Assembly: GCA_040757775.1 (NCBI GenBank)
Contig: JBFLWQ010000002.1
Location: 62,001-126,000, forward strand
Length of the DNA: 64,000 bases
Origin: Thermodesulfobacteriota bacterium
Lineage (GTDB): Bacteria > Desulfobacterota > UBA8473
Direction: 5' to 3'
Part shown: positions 17,477 through 25,900 of the stretch, one piece after another
Layout: every line of letters begins with the position of its first letter
Position numbering within the stretch: position 1 is the stretch's first letter
Notes under the pieces: generated by a model
Database searches by the model: none
The model's input: only the letters and a program-made list of their open reading frames with translations
What the model was told of the DNA's origin: nothing
Made by a program: the position numbers and the translations under genes

Positions 17477-17625
17477 GTCTCTTCCTTCCACAATCGCAAT
17501 TTTCTCCTCGGTCAAACCGCAGAGCTTATAAACAAGCTGGTCAACTTGTTTTTCGTATTTTTTGAGCCCATAGTCATTATAAAATGTCCCCTGATAATGT
17601 CCCTTATTGTCCTTTAACGATGTCC
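17474..17625 (-). pseudogene. Remnant of an N6-methyltransferase C-terminal end
   Basis: The minus strand reads YEKQVDQLVYKLCGL then TEEKIAIVEGRD and a stop. This is the same tail as the intact methyltransferase at 23000 (WEKEIDQLVYQLYGLSEEE, then IKIVEG). The frame runs back to 17625 and merges with the GGGACAT-type tandem motif at the Fic 3' end. The rest of the gene is missing. Confidence 0.75.
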
Positions 17626-17643
17626 CTTAATGTCCCTTATTTT
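17580..17643. repeat. Short tandem motif ATGTCCCTTA at a Fic 3' end
   Basis: Five imperfect copies of a TGTCCC/TTA unit run across the Fic stop codon and into the methyltransferase-tail remnant. Slippage or a junction scar are both possible. Confidence 0.6.
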
Positions 17644-18693
17644 TTCTATCACTTTCGACGATAGGATATAATAAGTGCCTTTCCTCTCGCCAATCTTTTT
17701 AAGTATATCTTTTTCAACAAGTCCCGTTAAATCTCTCGTGGCTGTTCTTTTGGTGCTATTGCAAATTTTTTGACACAGCGAGTTATCTATTCGCTCATTA
17801 ATTACCAAATACCGAATAATCTTTTCCTGCCTTATATTTAATCTCATGTCCTTTAATAATTTGACAGTTTTATCAGTAATGATAATCTGCTTGCCCCTCT
17901 CGTAAATTTCTGCCATCTGCGATCTTAAACCGTCCACAAAGTATTCAAGCCATGCTGTCATATCCATGTTGCTTTCCCTAACGGATTGAATCGCTTTGTA
18001 GTATGCCGGACGGTCTTTGTCGTAGTATTCTGAAATTGTAAACAATCTTTTAAAATCGTAACCGGTTTTATAAAGAATCATTGTGGATAGGAGCCGGGCT
18101 GTTCTACCATTGCCATCAATAAATGGATGAATATGCACAAATTGAAACTGAGATATACCGGCAACAAGAATAGGCGAGATATCCCCTGCTTCATTGAGCC
18201 ATTCTATAAACTCACGCATAAGGTGCGGAACCTCAAGAGGTGCAGGAGGGGTGTATATAACCTCACGGGTCCGGGAATTAACGACATAATTCTGTACCTT
18301 GCGATAATTACCTGGGTCCGCTTGGCCGCCACGAACACCTTTCACAGTAACCTTGTGAAGTTCACGGATTATACCTTCGGTAACCGGATCATCCCTGCCG
18401 AGATATTTTGAGATAAAATCCATTGCTTTCTTGTAATTTAAAAGCTCTTTTTCGTCATCCCGGTTAATGCCTTTAAGTTTTTTACCTTCTAAAATACTCT
18501 TTGCTTGTTCAAGGGTTAATGCCGTGCCTTCAATGTGTGTGGAATGGTGCGACTCAAGAATTAATGCGTTTTTTTGCATATCAGCAATCCATTCATCCTT
18601 GAGTTTCACCGCATCAAGAAATCCACGCACTCGCTCTATTTCAACAAGCGCCTTATTCATCTTTGGAGTTATGGCAAATTCAGGTTTAAACAT
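17614..18693 (-). CDS. Fic-family protein with N-terminal inhibitory motif
   Basis: About 359 residues from MFKPEFAITPKM; a GTG 18 bases upstream is also possible. The catalytic loop HPFIDGNGRTAR is intact. STHIEG near the N terminus fits the (S/T)xxxE(G/N) inhibitory helix, so it should be self-inhibited. A winged-helix region (NSTKRTATRDLTGLVEKDIL) ends the protein. Predicted to AMPylate proteins; the target is unknown. The last codons overlap a tandem GGGACAT motif. Confidence 0.92.
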   Translation of the reverse strand: MFKPEFAITPKMNKALVEIERVRGFLDAVKLKDEWIADMQKNALILESHHSTHIEGTALTLEQAKSILEGKKLKGINRDDEKELLNYKKAMDFISKYLGRDDPVTEGIIRELHKVTVKGVRGGQADPGNYRKVQNYVVNSRTREVIYTPPAPLEVPHLMREFIEWLNEAGDISPILVAGISQFQFVHIHPFIDGNGRTARLLSTMILYKTGYDFKRLFTISEYYDKDRPAYYKAIQSVRESNMDMTAWLEYFVDGLRSQMAEIYERGKQIIITDKTVKLLKDMRLNIRQEKIIRYLVINERIDNSLCQKICNSTKRTATRDLTGLVEKDILKKIGERKGTYYILSSKVIEKIRDIKGHR

Positions 18694-18709
18694 TTTATTT
18701 TTTGCCCCC

Positions 18710-18741
18710 ACAATCTTTATCTACGATGAAAATTTTGCTCC
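18710..18741. repeat. 32-base dispersed repeat, copy 2
   Basis: Same segment as 13203-13234 with one substitution; it overlaps the 5' end region of the Fic gene. Confidence 0.8.
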
Positions 18742-18751
18742 CCTACACTTT

Positions 18752-18800
18752 GCTTGAGACAGACAACTTTGCCTAAGACAGACAGCTGAAGCTGTCTGTT
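18752..18800. repeat. Island repeat copy 8 (second hairpin only)
   Basis: Two GACAGACA units lead into AGACAGCTGAAGCTGTCT. The first hairpin and the usual tail are absent. Confidence 0.75.
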
Positions 18801-18841
18801 GCGTTTCCTTTCATACTATTTCTAGCTAGAGAGTTAGCTCA
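18780..18841. repeat. 62-bp direct repeat flanking the second MNT unit, left copy
   Basis: Identical by eye to 19731-19792. It begins with the AGACAGCTGAAGCTGTCT hairpin and ends AGAGAGTTAGCTCA. Confidence 0.9.
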
Positions 18842-18878
18842 GCCTGATTCCTATTCGTCAATTGATCGAAAAAGTTTT

Positions 18879-19040
18879 TTAGAATTTGAAGGACGTCCCC
18901 CTTCTTCTCTCTTTTAAAGAATTCTCCGCTTCCTTCAACCACTCTCGTGCCTTTTTTAAAGATTGCGTGGCCTTACCTTTTGAAGGCGGGATTTTTCTAA
19001 GCAATCCCTCCCTCAGGCAATCGTTATAATTAAATGGCAT
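18879..19040 (-). pseudogene. Truncated HEPN gene
   Basis: Opens MPFNYNDCLREGLLRKIPP exactly like the HEPN at 15378, but after ENSL (about residue 42) homology stops and an unrelated tail (KERRRGTSFKF) ends the frame. The HEPN catalytic core is absent, so no toxin activity is expected. Confidence 0.85.
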
Positions 19041-19563
19041 CTTTTTCTCCGTAAAGAACGATTGAGCCGAATGACAATGAGTGATAGAAAAGCTCGTCGT
19101 CTTCTTTCATTTTCTCAATCTTCTTGGTAGTTAAGAATAGAGGCTTTACATTCTTTATTTTCTTATTCATTTGGGCACTTAAAGAAGCGACTTCCTCATC
19201 GCTTACGTCCTTAATCTTTATCCAGAGGTCCACGTCAGACTCATCTGCATTTTCGCCTTTGGCGCAGCTTCCATAAAGGCCAACGGCTTCCACAAAGTCA
19301 AACTTTTTAAAAATTTTTACATCAATACCAGTTATATTCAATAAAATTTTGGTGGCTTTTGTGACTGCCGAATTAGTAACAAGGTATTTACCATTCGACC
19401 TTCTGGCGATTCCCTCTTTAGCCAAAATATCAAGATATTTAGAAACCAGCCCTTTGCTTATATTAAGCCTGGCGGCAATGACATTGACACTGATAGACTG
19501 CTCGCTAAAGATAACAGACTTCAGTATCTTGATCCGTTCTTTTGTAGAAAAAATGCTTTCCAT
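19030..19563 (-). CDS. MNT nucleotidyltransferase antitoxin, orphan copy
   Basis: 177 residues from the ATG at 19563 (MESIFSTKERIK). Almost identical to the 15805 gene, with differences only at the start codon and in the last ~15 codons (FHSLSFGSIVLYGEKDAI). HTH and GS...D-x-D site are intact. Its HEPN partner is truncated, so it is an orphan antitoxin that could still act on the first HEPN or on its promoter. AGGAGG lies before the ATG. Confidence 0.88.
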   Translation of the reverse strand: MESIFSTKERIKILKSVIFSEQSISVNVIAARLNISKGLVSKYLDILAKEGIARRSNGKYLVTNSAVTKATKILLNITGIDVKIFKKFDFVEAVGLYGSCAKGENADESDVDLWIKIKDVSDEEVASLSAQMNKKIKNVKPLFLTTKKIEKMKEDDELFYHSLSFGSIVLYGEKDAI

Positions 19564-19581
19564 TCTTGCCTCCTGACAAAT

Positions 19582-19638
19582 GTTCACAATATATGAACAA
19601 TTCGTTCACATTTTATGAACATCTAAGCAGATTGTCAA
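19582..19638 (-). promoter_or_regulatory. Promoter and operators of MNT copy 2
   Basis: Same layout as copy 1: TTGACA (19633-19638), 17-base spacer, TAAAAT (19610-19615). Palindromes lie at 19582-19598 and 19604-19620; the inner flanks carry two substitutions but the TGAAC/GTTCA arms remain. Confidence 0.7.
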
Positions 19639-19660
19639 ACAAAACCCACAAAATAGCTGT

Positions 19661-19752
19661 GAATACCCACAACAATGGGCTTTAGCCCATTGCCCCCCTA
19701 CCCTTTCCTTCAGGCAGACAGCTTTGTTTGAGACAGCTGAAGCTGTCTGTTG
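19661..19752. repeat. Island repeat copy 9
   Basis: Perfect first hairpin CAATGGGCTTTAGCCCATTG, then AGACAGCTGAAGCTGTCT at 19731-19748. It is the rightmost copy, at the edge of the PHP-ATPase gene. Confidence 0.85.
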
Positions 19753-19792
19753 CGTTTCCTTTCATACTATTTCTAGCTAGAGAGTTAGCTCA
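19731..19792. repeat. 62-bp direct repeat, right copy
   Basis: Identical to 18780-18841. The two bracket the truncated-HEPN/MNT unit. Confidence 0.9.
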
Positions 19793-19834
19793 ATCCGACT
19801 CCGGTTCAGGTTCATAATAGTCTTATCTATAGAA

Positions 19835-22747
19835 TTACAAATTATATCTCTGTCGTCTAACTCGAAATGCTTCAGCACCACCCTCCATAATTTCTATAAC
19901 AGCTCTAACGATATCATCGTTATCAATAGAACCATGTCTGAGAACTTCCGCCTTTCTATCACTAATTGCATTTAGTACGATGACTTGTTCTGCGTCTCCT
20001 GATACAACAATATTCGGATTATGTGTACAGACTATAATTTGACGCCTTTCCTTGAGTGCCGCAAGGATATCGGTAAGGACTTTACCGATTAATTTATTAT
20101 CGAGATTATCTTCTGGCTGGTCAATTACAAGGGGTGTAGTTTCAGATAAAGCAATCAAAGGCAACATTGCGCTTGACCTCTGGCCCGGCGAGAGTTCACT
20201 TACAGGACGATCATTCAAAAGTATACTCACTTCATCATCCCATTCGACTTCTTCTAATTCTATAAGGTGTAGAAGCTTATCACCATTTTCGACTAGGCAA
20301 TCAACATCCGCAGCATCATCTCTTGACCATGGTGTGCACGTATCCATTGCCTTTTTGGCTTCTGCGTTTGAAATTGTTATAGTTGTATCATTTATAGTGA
20401 CCTGTCCTTCTAATAAGCTTGGCTGATTATCTATAAAAACACGTGATAGAGTGACTGGATTAAATTTTACACCAAAAAATTGTGGTATCTGCCGCGCTTT
20501 GTAATTTTTAGCAATACATGATGCAATCTTACTGGACCTATTTATTAGCTCGTTAGTGTCGCCACCAGCGATAAATCTAAGAGAAACTTTCATTTCAGCA
20601 CCAAAGAAATGATTCAGTTTCTCTTCAATGTTATTATTTTGTCTAGCACGTATGCCTGCGATACGATCTTGGCAGTTAATTAGATCATCGCCAATTGCCC
20701 GGTTAATACCTATAGTTTCCTTAAGCTTACTCCATACTTTTAGATATTCGTCTCGAAGTGCTGATGCCTCACGAAGTCGCTTCTCAGCGTTTGTTCGGAG
20801 GTCAGCAATACGCTGCAACGAAGCATCTTCTGAAAAAGCCGTTCTTATATTTGCATGAGTACGAGAGATGTCTTCGTCAATTAATATTGTATGCTGATTA
20901 ATTAGAGTTGACAGACTTTCAAGTGTTTTTATTGCTGCAGTGATATACTTTTGAATCTCAGCCTCATTCTCTACAATCTTTAATTTGGTAATTTCGTCTG
21001 TTAACCACCAGTCCCCTAATTCTTGTTCTGCCTGGCTCAAAATGTCATCAATGTTATCTCTGAATGTCACTTCAGTAATATCAATTATTTTATTTAATAG
21101 TTTTGATATGTTTGAATTGACCTGTTCGAGAACTCTCTTTTTATTCTGCGCTAAATCTAAGGCCATGAAATATGTTTTAATTTCCGTTGTATTGAGTTTA
21201 TCAAATGCTGCTTTGTATTCAGTGTAACGTTGGATAATTCCATTTTTTTGTATAAATTTATCTTTAAGTTCATTAATGATTTTTTCAATTTCCTTCCTAT
21301 TGGATCTTAACTTAGCGCGAATGTTATTCCGCTCATTAATAATTGACGCCAAATCAGGTATTAATCTGTCCAAAAGATCTCTCTGCCTTGCTGATTCACG
21401 GCCCAATGTTTCAATTTCACTCCATCCAAAAAGACGTAAGGGGTATTCTCCACTCGTCTCAATATCTGAAATGTTTAAAAAGTCACCTGATTCAGAAAAA
21501 ACCTTACTTGCATAGTCCTCATTTGGATCAAAAGTGGCTTCAAGAACGCACCTCTCCTTGTTAACTGTCTGGTAAGCTACCCTTATTAAACATCCTGAAA
21601 GATTTGCACGCTGTAAACTCTTGATTCGATCTGAAAGCCTATTTGTTGTATCCAGTTCACTAAGTGTCCTATTGTAACCGAATACATAGCGCAGTGCTTC
21701 TACAATTGTCGATTTTCCCGAACCGCGAGGACCTATTAGACAGTTCAGATTTTCTGCAAGGGCTATATGAATGTTTTTAAACAAAGAATTATTTGTACCA
21801 ACAATTTCAACCCCAACTAAGCGTGGGTTAGGTGGAACAGGAAGGTCTATTGAGAACCGAACCCTAGTTTCTGCAAATTGAAGTGCTTCTCTAAGTCCTT
21901 TCACACTTAGATTAGTCATCTTGACCCAAGTAATTCGATCAAGGCGGTTGAAATCCTCCACTCTATGAGCATCAAAACTCATGATGACTGGAATACTCAC
22001 TTCTATTCCATCACATTTCGATATCCATCTGTAATGACGTTGATCTGATGCTTTTGCGACTTCAATTGCATCGAAGCCAACGGAAAAAAGATATTCCTTC
22101 AAAATATCGGAAATTTCCTGTTCATTTTCTTTACTTCCTGCTGTACCGGGAGAAACCAAGCTTATTACTTCACGCCCGGTTTGTCTGAATTGACTTCGGA
22201 TTCCTTGTTGCGAATTTACATGGGCTGCAACACATAAACCTTTTTCTTCATGAATCCTTTTAATGAATTCTTTCAATCCTAGATTAGTTATAAGCTCATT
22301 ACCTGTTCGCTGAGCATCATCTGGTATGCCTGACAAACCTGAAAAGAGTCTAGAAAATTTTTCAGGAGATGATGATTCCGGCAGAATGGCTAGAATGTGC
22401 AATCTAGCACTACTTACAGCAGCTTCTGGCTGAATATTAATTTCCATTCCAGGTACTGCTAAAAATTCACCATATGTTTGGCTCAGACGCGAGACTTTAC
22501 TTGCATAACCACATTTCATATGATCTGTAATTGCTACAAGATCGATATGAGGTTTTAGGGCATCAATAAATTGCATCTCACCATTCTCTGCAAGATACAT
22601 ATCCCGATCATTGAGTGCTTTATCACAAGGCTGATCTGCCCAATCGCAGCTCTCTGGCGAATGGAGGTGCAACGCCACACGACGAAAGCGTGCTGTGCGT
22701 TTCCTCAAATCATCTAATCTTTTGAAAAATTGGTCGTAGGATGACAT
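19835..22747 (-). CDS. PHP domain-SMC-like ATPase (TrlF-like)
   Basis: 970 residues. The N-terminal PHP phosphoesterase has HLHSPESCDW and ITDHM metal ligands, with more His near VAAHVN and MSFDAHR. An ABC/SMC-type ATPase follows: Walker A GPRGSGKST (about 345), a long helical middle (about 480-730), signature LSPGQRSSAML, Walker B PLVIDQPEDNLDN and the switch His in IIVCTHNPNIV. The order fits TrlF-type AAA-like ATPases. A nucleic-acid-directed, nuclease-like role in defence is inferred from the domains and the neighbouring methyltransferase/helicase pair. GGAGGT precedes the ATG. All visible catalytic residues are retained. Confidence 0.85.
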   Translation of the reverse strand: MSSYDQFFKRLDDLRKRTARFRRVALHLHSPESCDWADQPCDKALNDRDMYLAENGEMQFIDALKPHIDLVAITDHMKCGYASKVSRLSQTYGEFLAVPGMEINIQPEAAVSSARLHILAILPESSSPEKFSRLFSGLSGIPDDAQRTGNELITNLGLKEFIKRIHEEKGLCVAAHVNSQQGIRSQFRQTGREVISLVSPGTAGSKENEQEISDILKEYLFSVGFDAIEVAKASDQRHYRWISKCDGIEVSIPVIMSFDAHRVEDFNRLDRITWVKMTNLSVKGLREALQFAETRVRFSIDLPVPPNPRLVGVEIVGTNNSLFKNIHIALAENLNCLIGPRGSGKSTIVEALRYVFGYNRTLSELDTTNRLSDRIKSLQRANLSGCLIRVAYQTVNKERCVLEATFDPNEDYASKVFSESGDFLNISDIETSGEYPLRLFGWSEIETLGRESARQRDLLDRLIPDLASIINERNNIRAKLRSNRKEIEKIINELKDKFIQKNGIIQRYTEYKAAFDKLNTTEIKTYFMALDLAQNKKRVLEQVNSNISKLLNKIIDITEVTFRDNIDDILSQAEQELGDWWLTDEITKLKIVENEAEIQKYITAAIKTLESLSTLINQHTILIDEDISRTHANIRTAFSEDASLQRIADLRTNAEKRLREASALRDEYLKVWSKLKETIGINRAIGDDLINCQDRIAGIRARQNNNIEEKLNHFFGAEMKVSLRFIAGGDTNELINRSSKIASCIAKNYKARQIPQFFGVKFNPVTLSRVFIDNQPSLLEGQVTINDTTITISNAEAKKAMDTCTPWSRDDAADVDCLVENGDKLLHLIELEEVEWDDEVSILLNDRPVSELSPGQRSSAMLPLIALSETTPLVIDQPEDNLDNKLIGKVLTDILAALKERRQIIVCTHNPNIVVSGDAEQVIVLNAISDRKAEVLRHGSIDNDDIVRAVIEIMEGGAEAFRVRRQRYNL

Positions 22748-22815
22748 TTTTACCTCCTACCCTTTAGGTTACAGTTACTTTTCCGGATTAGATACTCTTT
22801 CGATCAACATAATTT

Positions 22816-22989
22816 TTAGGGAAATATGCATTTTCTTGAAAGATTGTCTTTACTGGAAGGCAAACAGCCGTAGCTTTCCCAGTAATTACCGAGAATGTAT
22901 AAGCCAAGATCCTGCGCATGTTGCAATACATTGTTATCCAGAAATATTCTGCCGGGAATGAGATGGAAACGGGTCAAATCATCCCGCAA
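22816..22989 (-). pseudogene. Short ORF remnant (possible PIN-like piece)
   Basis: A frame open from a stop at 23007 to TAA at 22816, readable from TTG at 22989. It contains FHLIPGRIFLDNNVLQHAQ then LGLYILGNYWE. The FLDNNVLQ string recalls the first Asp strand of PIN-like proteins, but the ORF is only about 57 codons and ends early. Probably a truncated gene lying directly after the methyltransferase. Confidence 0.4.
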
Positions 22990-22999
22990 TTTTATCTGT

Positions 23000-25900
23000 T
23001 CAACGAGCTATTTCGTTTACACCTTCCACTATTTTAATCTCCTCCTCGCTCAGGCCGTAGAGTTGATACACCAACTGGTCAATTTCCTTCTCCCACGTGG
23101 ACGTATCCGCCTGCAAATTTGTGCGCTTGGCCGCCAGGATGTGGTCCACCAGTTTTGTGAGTAACCTTTCTGCTTCAATAGGTATAGTTAGAACAGGAAG
23201 TTTTCCAACTGTGTTTGCTTGAATTTCAGAAAACACTGTTTTAGTGGATTTGAATTTTCTCTTGTAAATATAGTTCATCAATCGTGAGTTTAGCAGCGCG
23301 AGCAGGCACTTAAGATTATTTACTGTAGCAGACTCTCTCAAATTCACAACTACTAATGTGTTCAATGCAAAATATTGTTCGTTATCATAGGCAAATATCA
23401 AGTCTTCTGAAACGCGTCTAAAAAACAGTTTTTCTTTGGTAAGAAAAATGTCTTTTGTTTTACATGAGTGTATTCTTTTCAAGTCCCAATCTAGATAAAC
23501 GCCATCCCATTGAATGTGGTACTTGCCAATATTTCTACCATCTAGTTTCTTGTAATACTTACCTTTAGGGTTTGATGTATATAAAGAAAGGCTTCTGTCT
23601 CCTTTGAGAGCAATGGCTTGATTTATGTAGCAGAACTCATCAAGTGGGCGTACATCAAGTGAATATATCTTGTCAATAAGATTGTCTGAATTGACATTGA
23701 TAGTAAAGTTGGGATTAGCCAAGAATTTGCTATTTGAGTTTCGTTCCACGAGATTCATCTTGTCTAAGTCATCAATAAAAATTTCTATTTCATATTGGTG
23801 TAGTGTTTCCTTGCTTGCAATAATTGTTACATTTTCAACAATTGCTTCCTCAAAGGGTAGTTCAGAATATTGAACAATTATTCTAAAGCGATTCTTTTTG
23901 AGTAGTAATTCTCTTGTTGCACTGTAATATTCTTGTGTAAGTATCGTGTTCGGGATAATAAATGCTAAATTACCTCTATTTTTTAGAATGCCAAATGCTA
24001 GGTGTATAAAGAAAATAAACGTGTTTAAACGACCACCAGATGTATTAAATCTGTTTTTGAGGAATTTTTTATACCAGTCAGGTGTGCCTGCAACTTTTGA
24101 CAATTGGATGTACGGCGGATTCGCAATCATCACATCAAACCCACCCTTCCCATGAAACACCTCTGAAAAATGTGTATGAAAGTCAAAAGTAATATCCTGA
24201 ATTGAAGGATAAACTTTTTTCATACTGTCTATCAACTTTAAAAACAGGTTGTTAATTATACCCCTGATTTTATTTTTTTCAGATGGGTTTGTAGAGTTAA
24301 AATATAGTTTCTTATTTTCCTCTAATTTGTTGCTAACTTCACAATCAATAAGTACACCATCAGGTAACCCCAACAAAGAATTCCCGCACACAATCTTATA
24401 ATCCAGGTTCGGCAACGGTTTAATCTGCTTTATATCTTCTTCATCGACAACGAGCGACAGCCACAGCCGCAGTTTGGCAATCTCCACCGCACCCGGGTCA
24501 ATGTCCACGCCGTACAGGGAATATTCGATGCAGCGGCGTTTGAGATTATATGTATTGCGTTCGTTATCAATTGAGCATGTAACAGCGGGCTTAAGCCCGC
24601 TGTTGTGCCCGCTGTTATTCAAATAAATCGACAGTACACTTCTCGCCTTCACGATCTCACCCATCATGCCAACAGGAAAGGCGCCGGAGCCAACTGCCGG
24701 ATCACAAACGGTAATATCCGCCAATTTATCATCAATCAGTTTGGCATTTTTTCGGATACTTTCCGGCAGTTGATGGTAATAGGTCTTTGTCTCTTTTCCC
24801 TTACTCAACACCCTTACCTCGTTCTCACTTACCTGTTCGCCCAGGTGAATCAGGGTTACAATATCCTCCTTTGAAATCTCAGTATTTTTATGCTCAATCA
24901 CTATGTCCAACTGTCCCTTTTTCGCTTCATTGCCTAACATATCGAGATTACTATCACCGAGCTTTTCATAACTGGTTATGCCGCTGTTCAGTTCAGTAAA
25001 CAAGTAGTTTATCAAACTCTGCTGACACATGTAATGCACGATTTCACGCGGGGTGTAATAGACGCCGAACTGTTTGTTGAACTTGGTTTCATCGCCTTTT
25101 CTGCCGCTCTTCAGAGCCTTCTTGTATTCCTCAAAGTTATCGGGCCGGATGGCATTGAACTTCTCGTAGGCTTTACCAAGCAGTTCCGGGTCAATGGCAA
25201 CCTCTTTTTCCAGCGGTTCATCCTCTTTTACAGTAAAATTGTAACGGTCAAAGATGTCCAGGATGCCGTCGCCGGTATCGCCTTCTTTGGTCTTATCATT
25301 GTTGGAAAACAGGCTGTCAGGAAGTTTAATATCGGTATGCACCCAGTCGTAATTGCCGATGGGGTCGAAGAGACCGCCGTTTAAGAAAGGGATTTTGCAG
25401 TTGAAACGGCTGTAATAATAATTGTCCTGTTTCCGTTCTTCTCCAACTCGCAGGGCTTCGTAAAATAGAGGCTCCAGAATATCGTTGAAGAAATTCTCGT
25501 AGCTGCTGTGCTTTTTCTCGAAGAGCTCTCTTAAAAATTGCTTGGAACCGTCACCCCAGTCGGCATCGCGGGCAACACCAAACCATCCCTTTTTCTGGAG
25601 AAAATAAAGAAACACAATCTGTCCCAACAGTTTCTTGGCAAAGTCAACGGTGTTCACACCTTTGGGCTCAAAGTCTGCTTTCATTCGGGTGTTTCCTTCA
25701 AGCTCTTTATCCAAAGCCTCTTTGGTGCGGATAAACAGATCGCGGTATTTAAGGAAGAATTCTTTGGTAACGGTTTCGATGTTGAAAGCTTCTTCCAGTT
25801 GTTTCAGTGTGGGATTACGATCAATGTCGGCAAGGATTTTGACCAACCGGCTCTGGGCGGTGTGGCTGTTTTCGTTGGCGCCAACCAGAAAGGACCAGCG

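Larger units (their letters stand above)
18914..19690. repeat. 777-bp duplication, copy 2
   Basis: Second copy of the segment at 15695-16471. It retains the MNT gene, promoter and operators. Confidence 0.9.

Noticed and set aside
10075-19752. Integron-type cassette array, because modules alternate with repeats and GTTAAGC (an attC-like core) follows some copies
   Set aside because: No integrase gene is visible, the complementary core at the other end is missing, hairpins are separate rather than one attC fold, and GTTAAGC is absent from most copies.
10075-19752. CRISPR array
   Set aside because: Repeat spacing is irregular (hundreds to over a thousand bases), genes lie between copies, and no cas genes are present.
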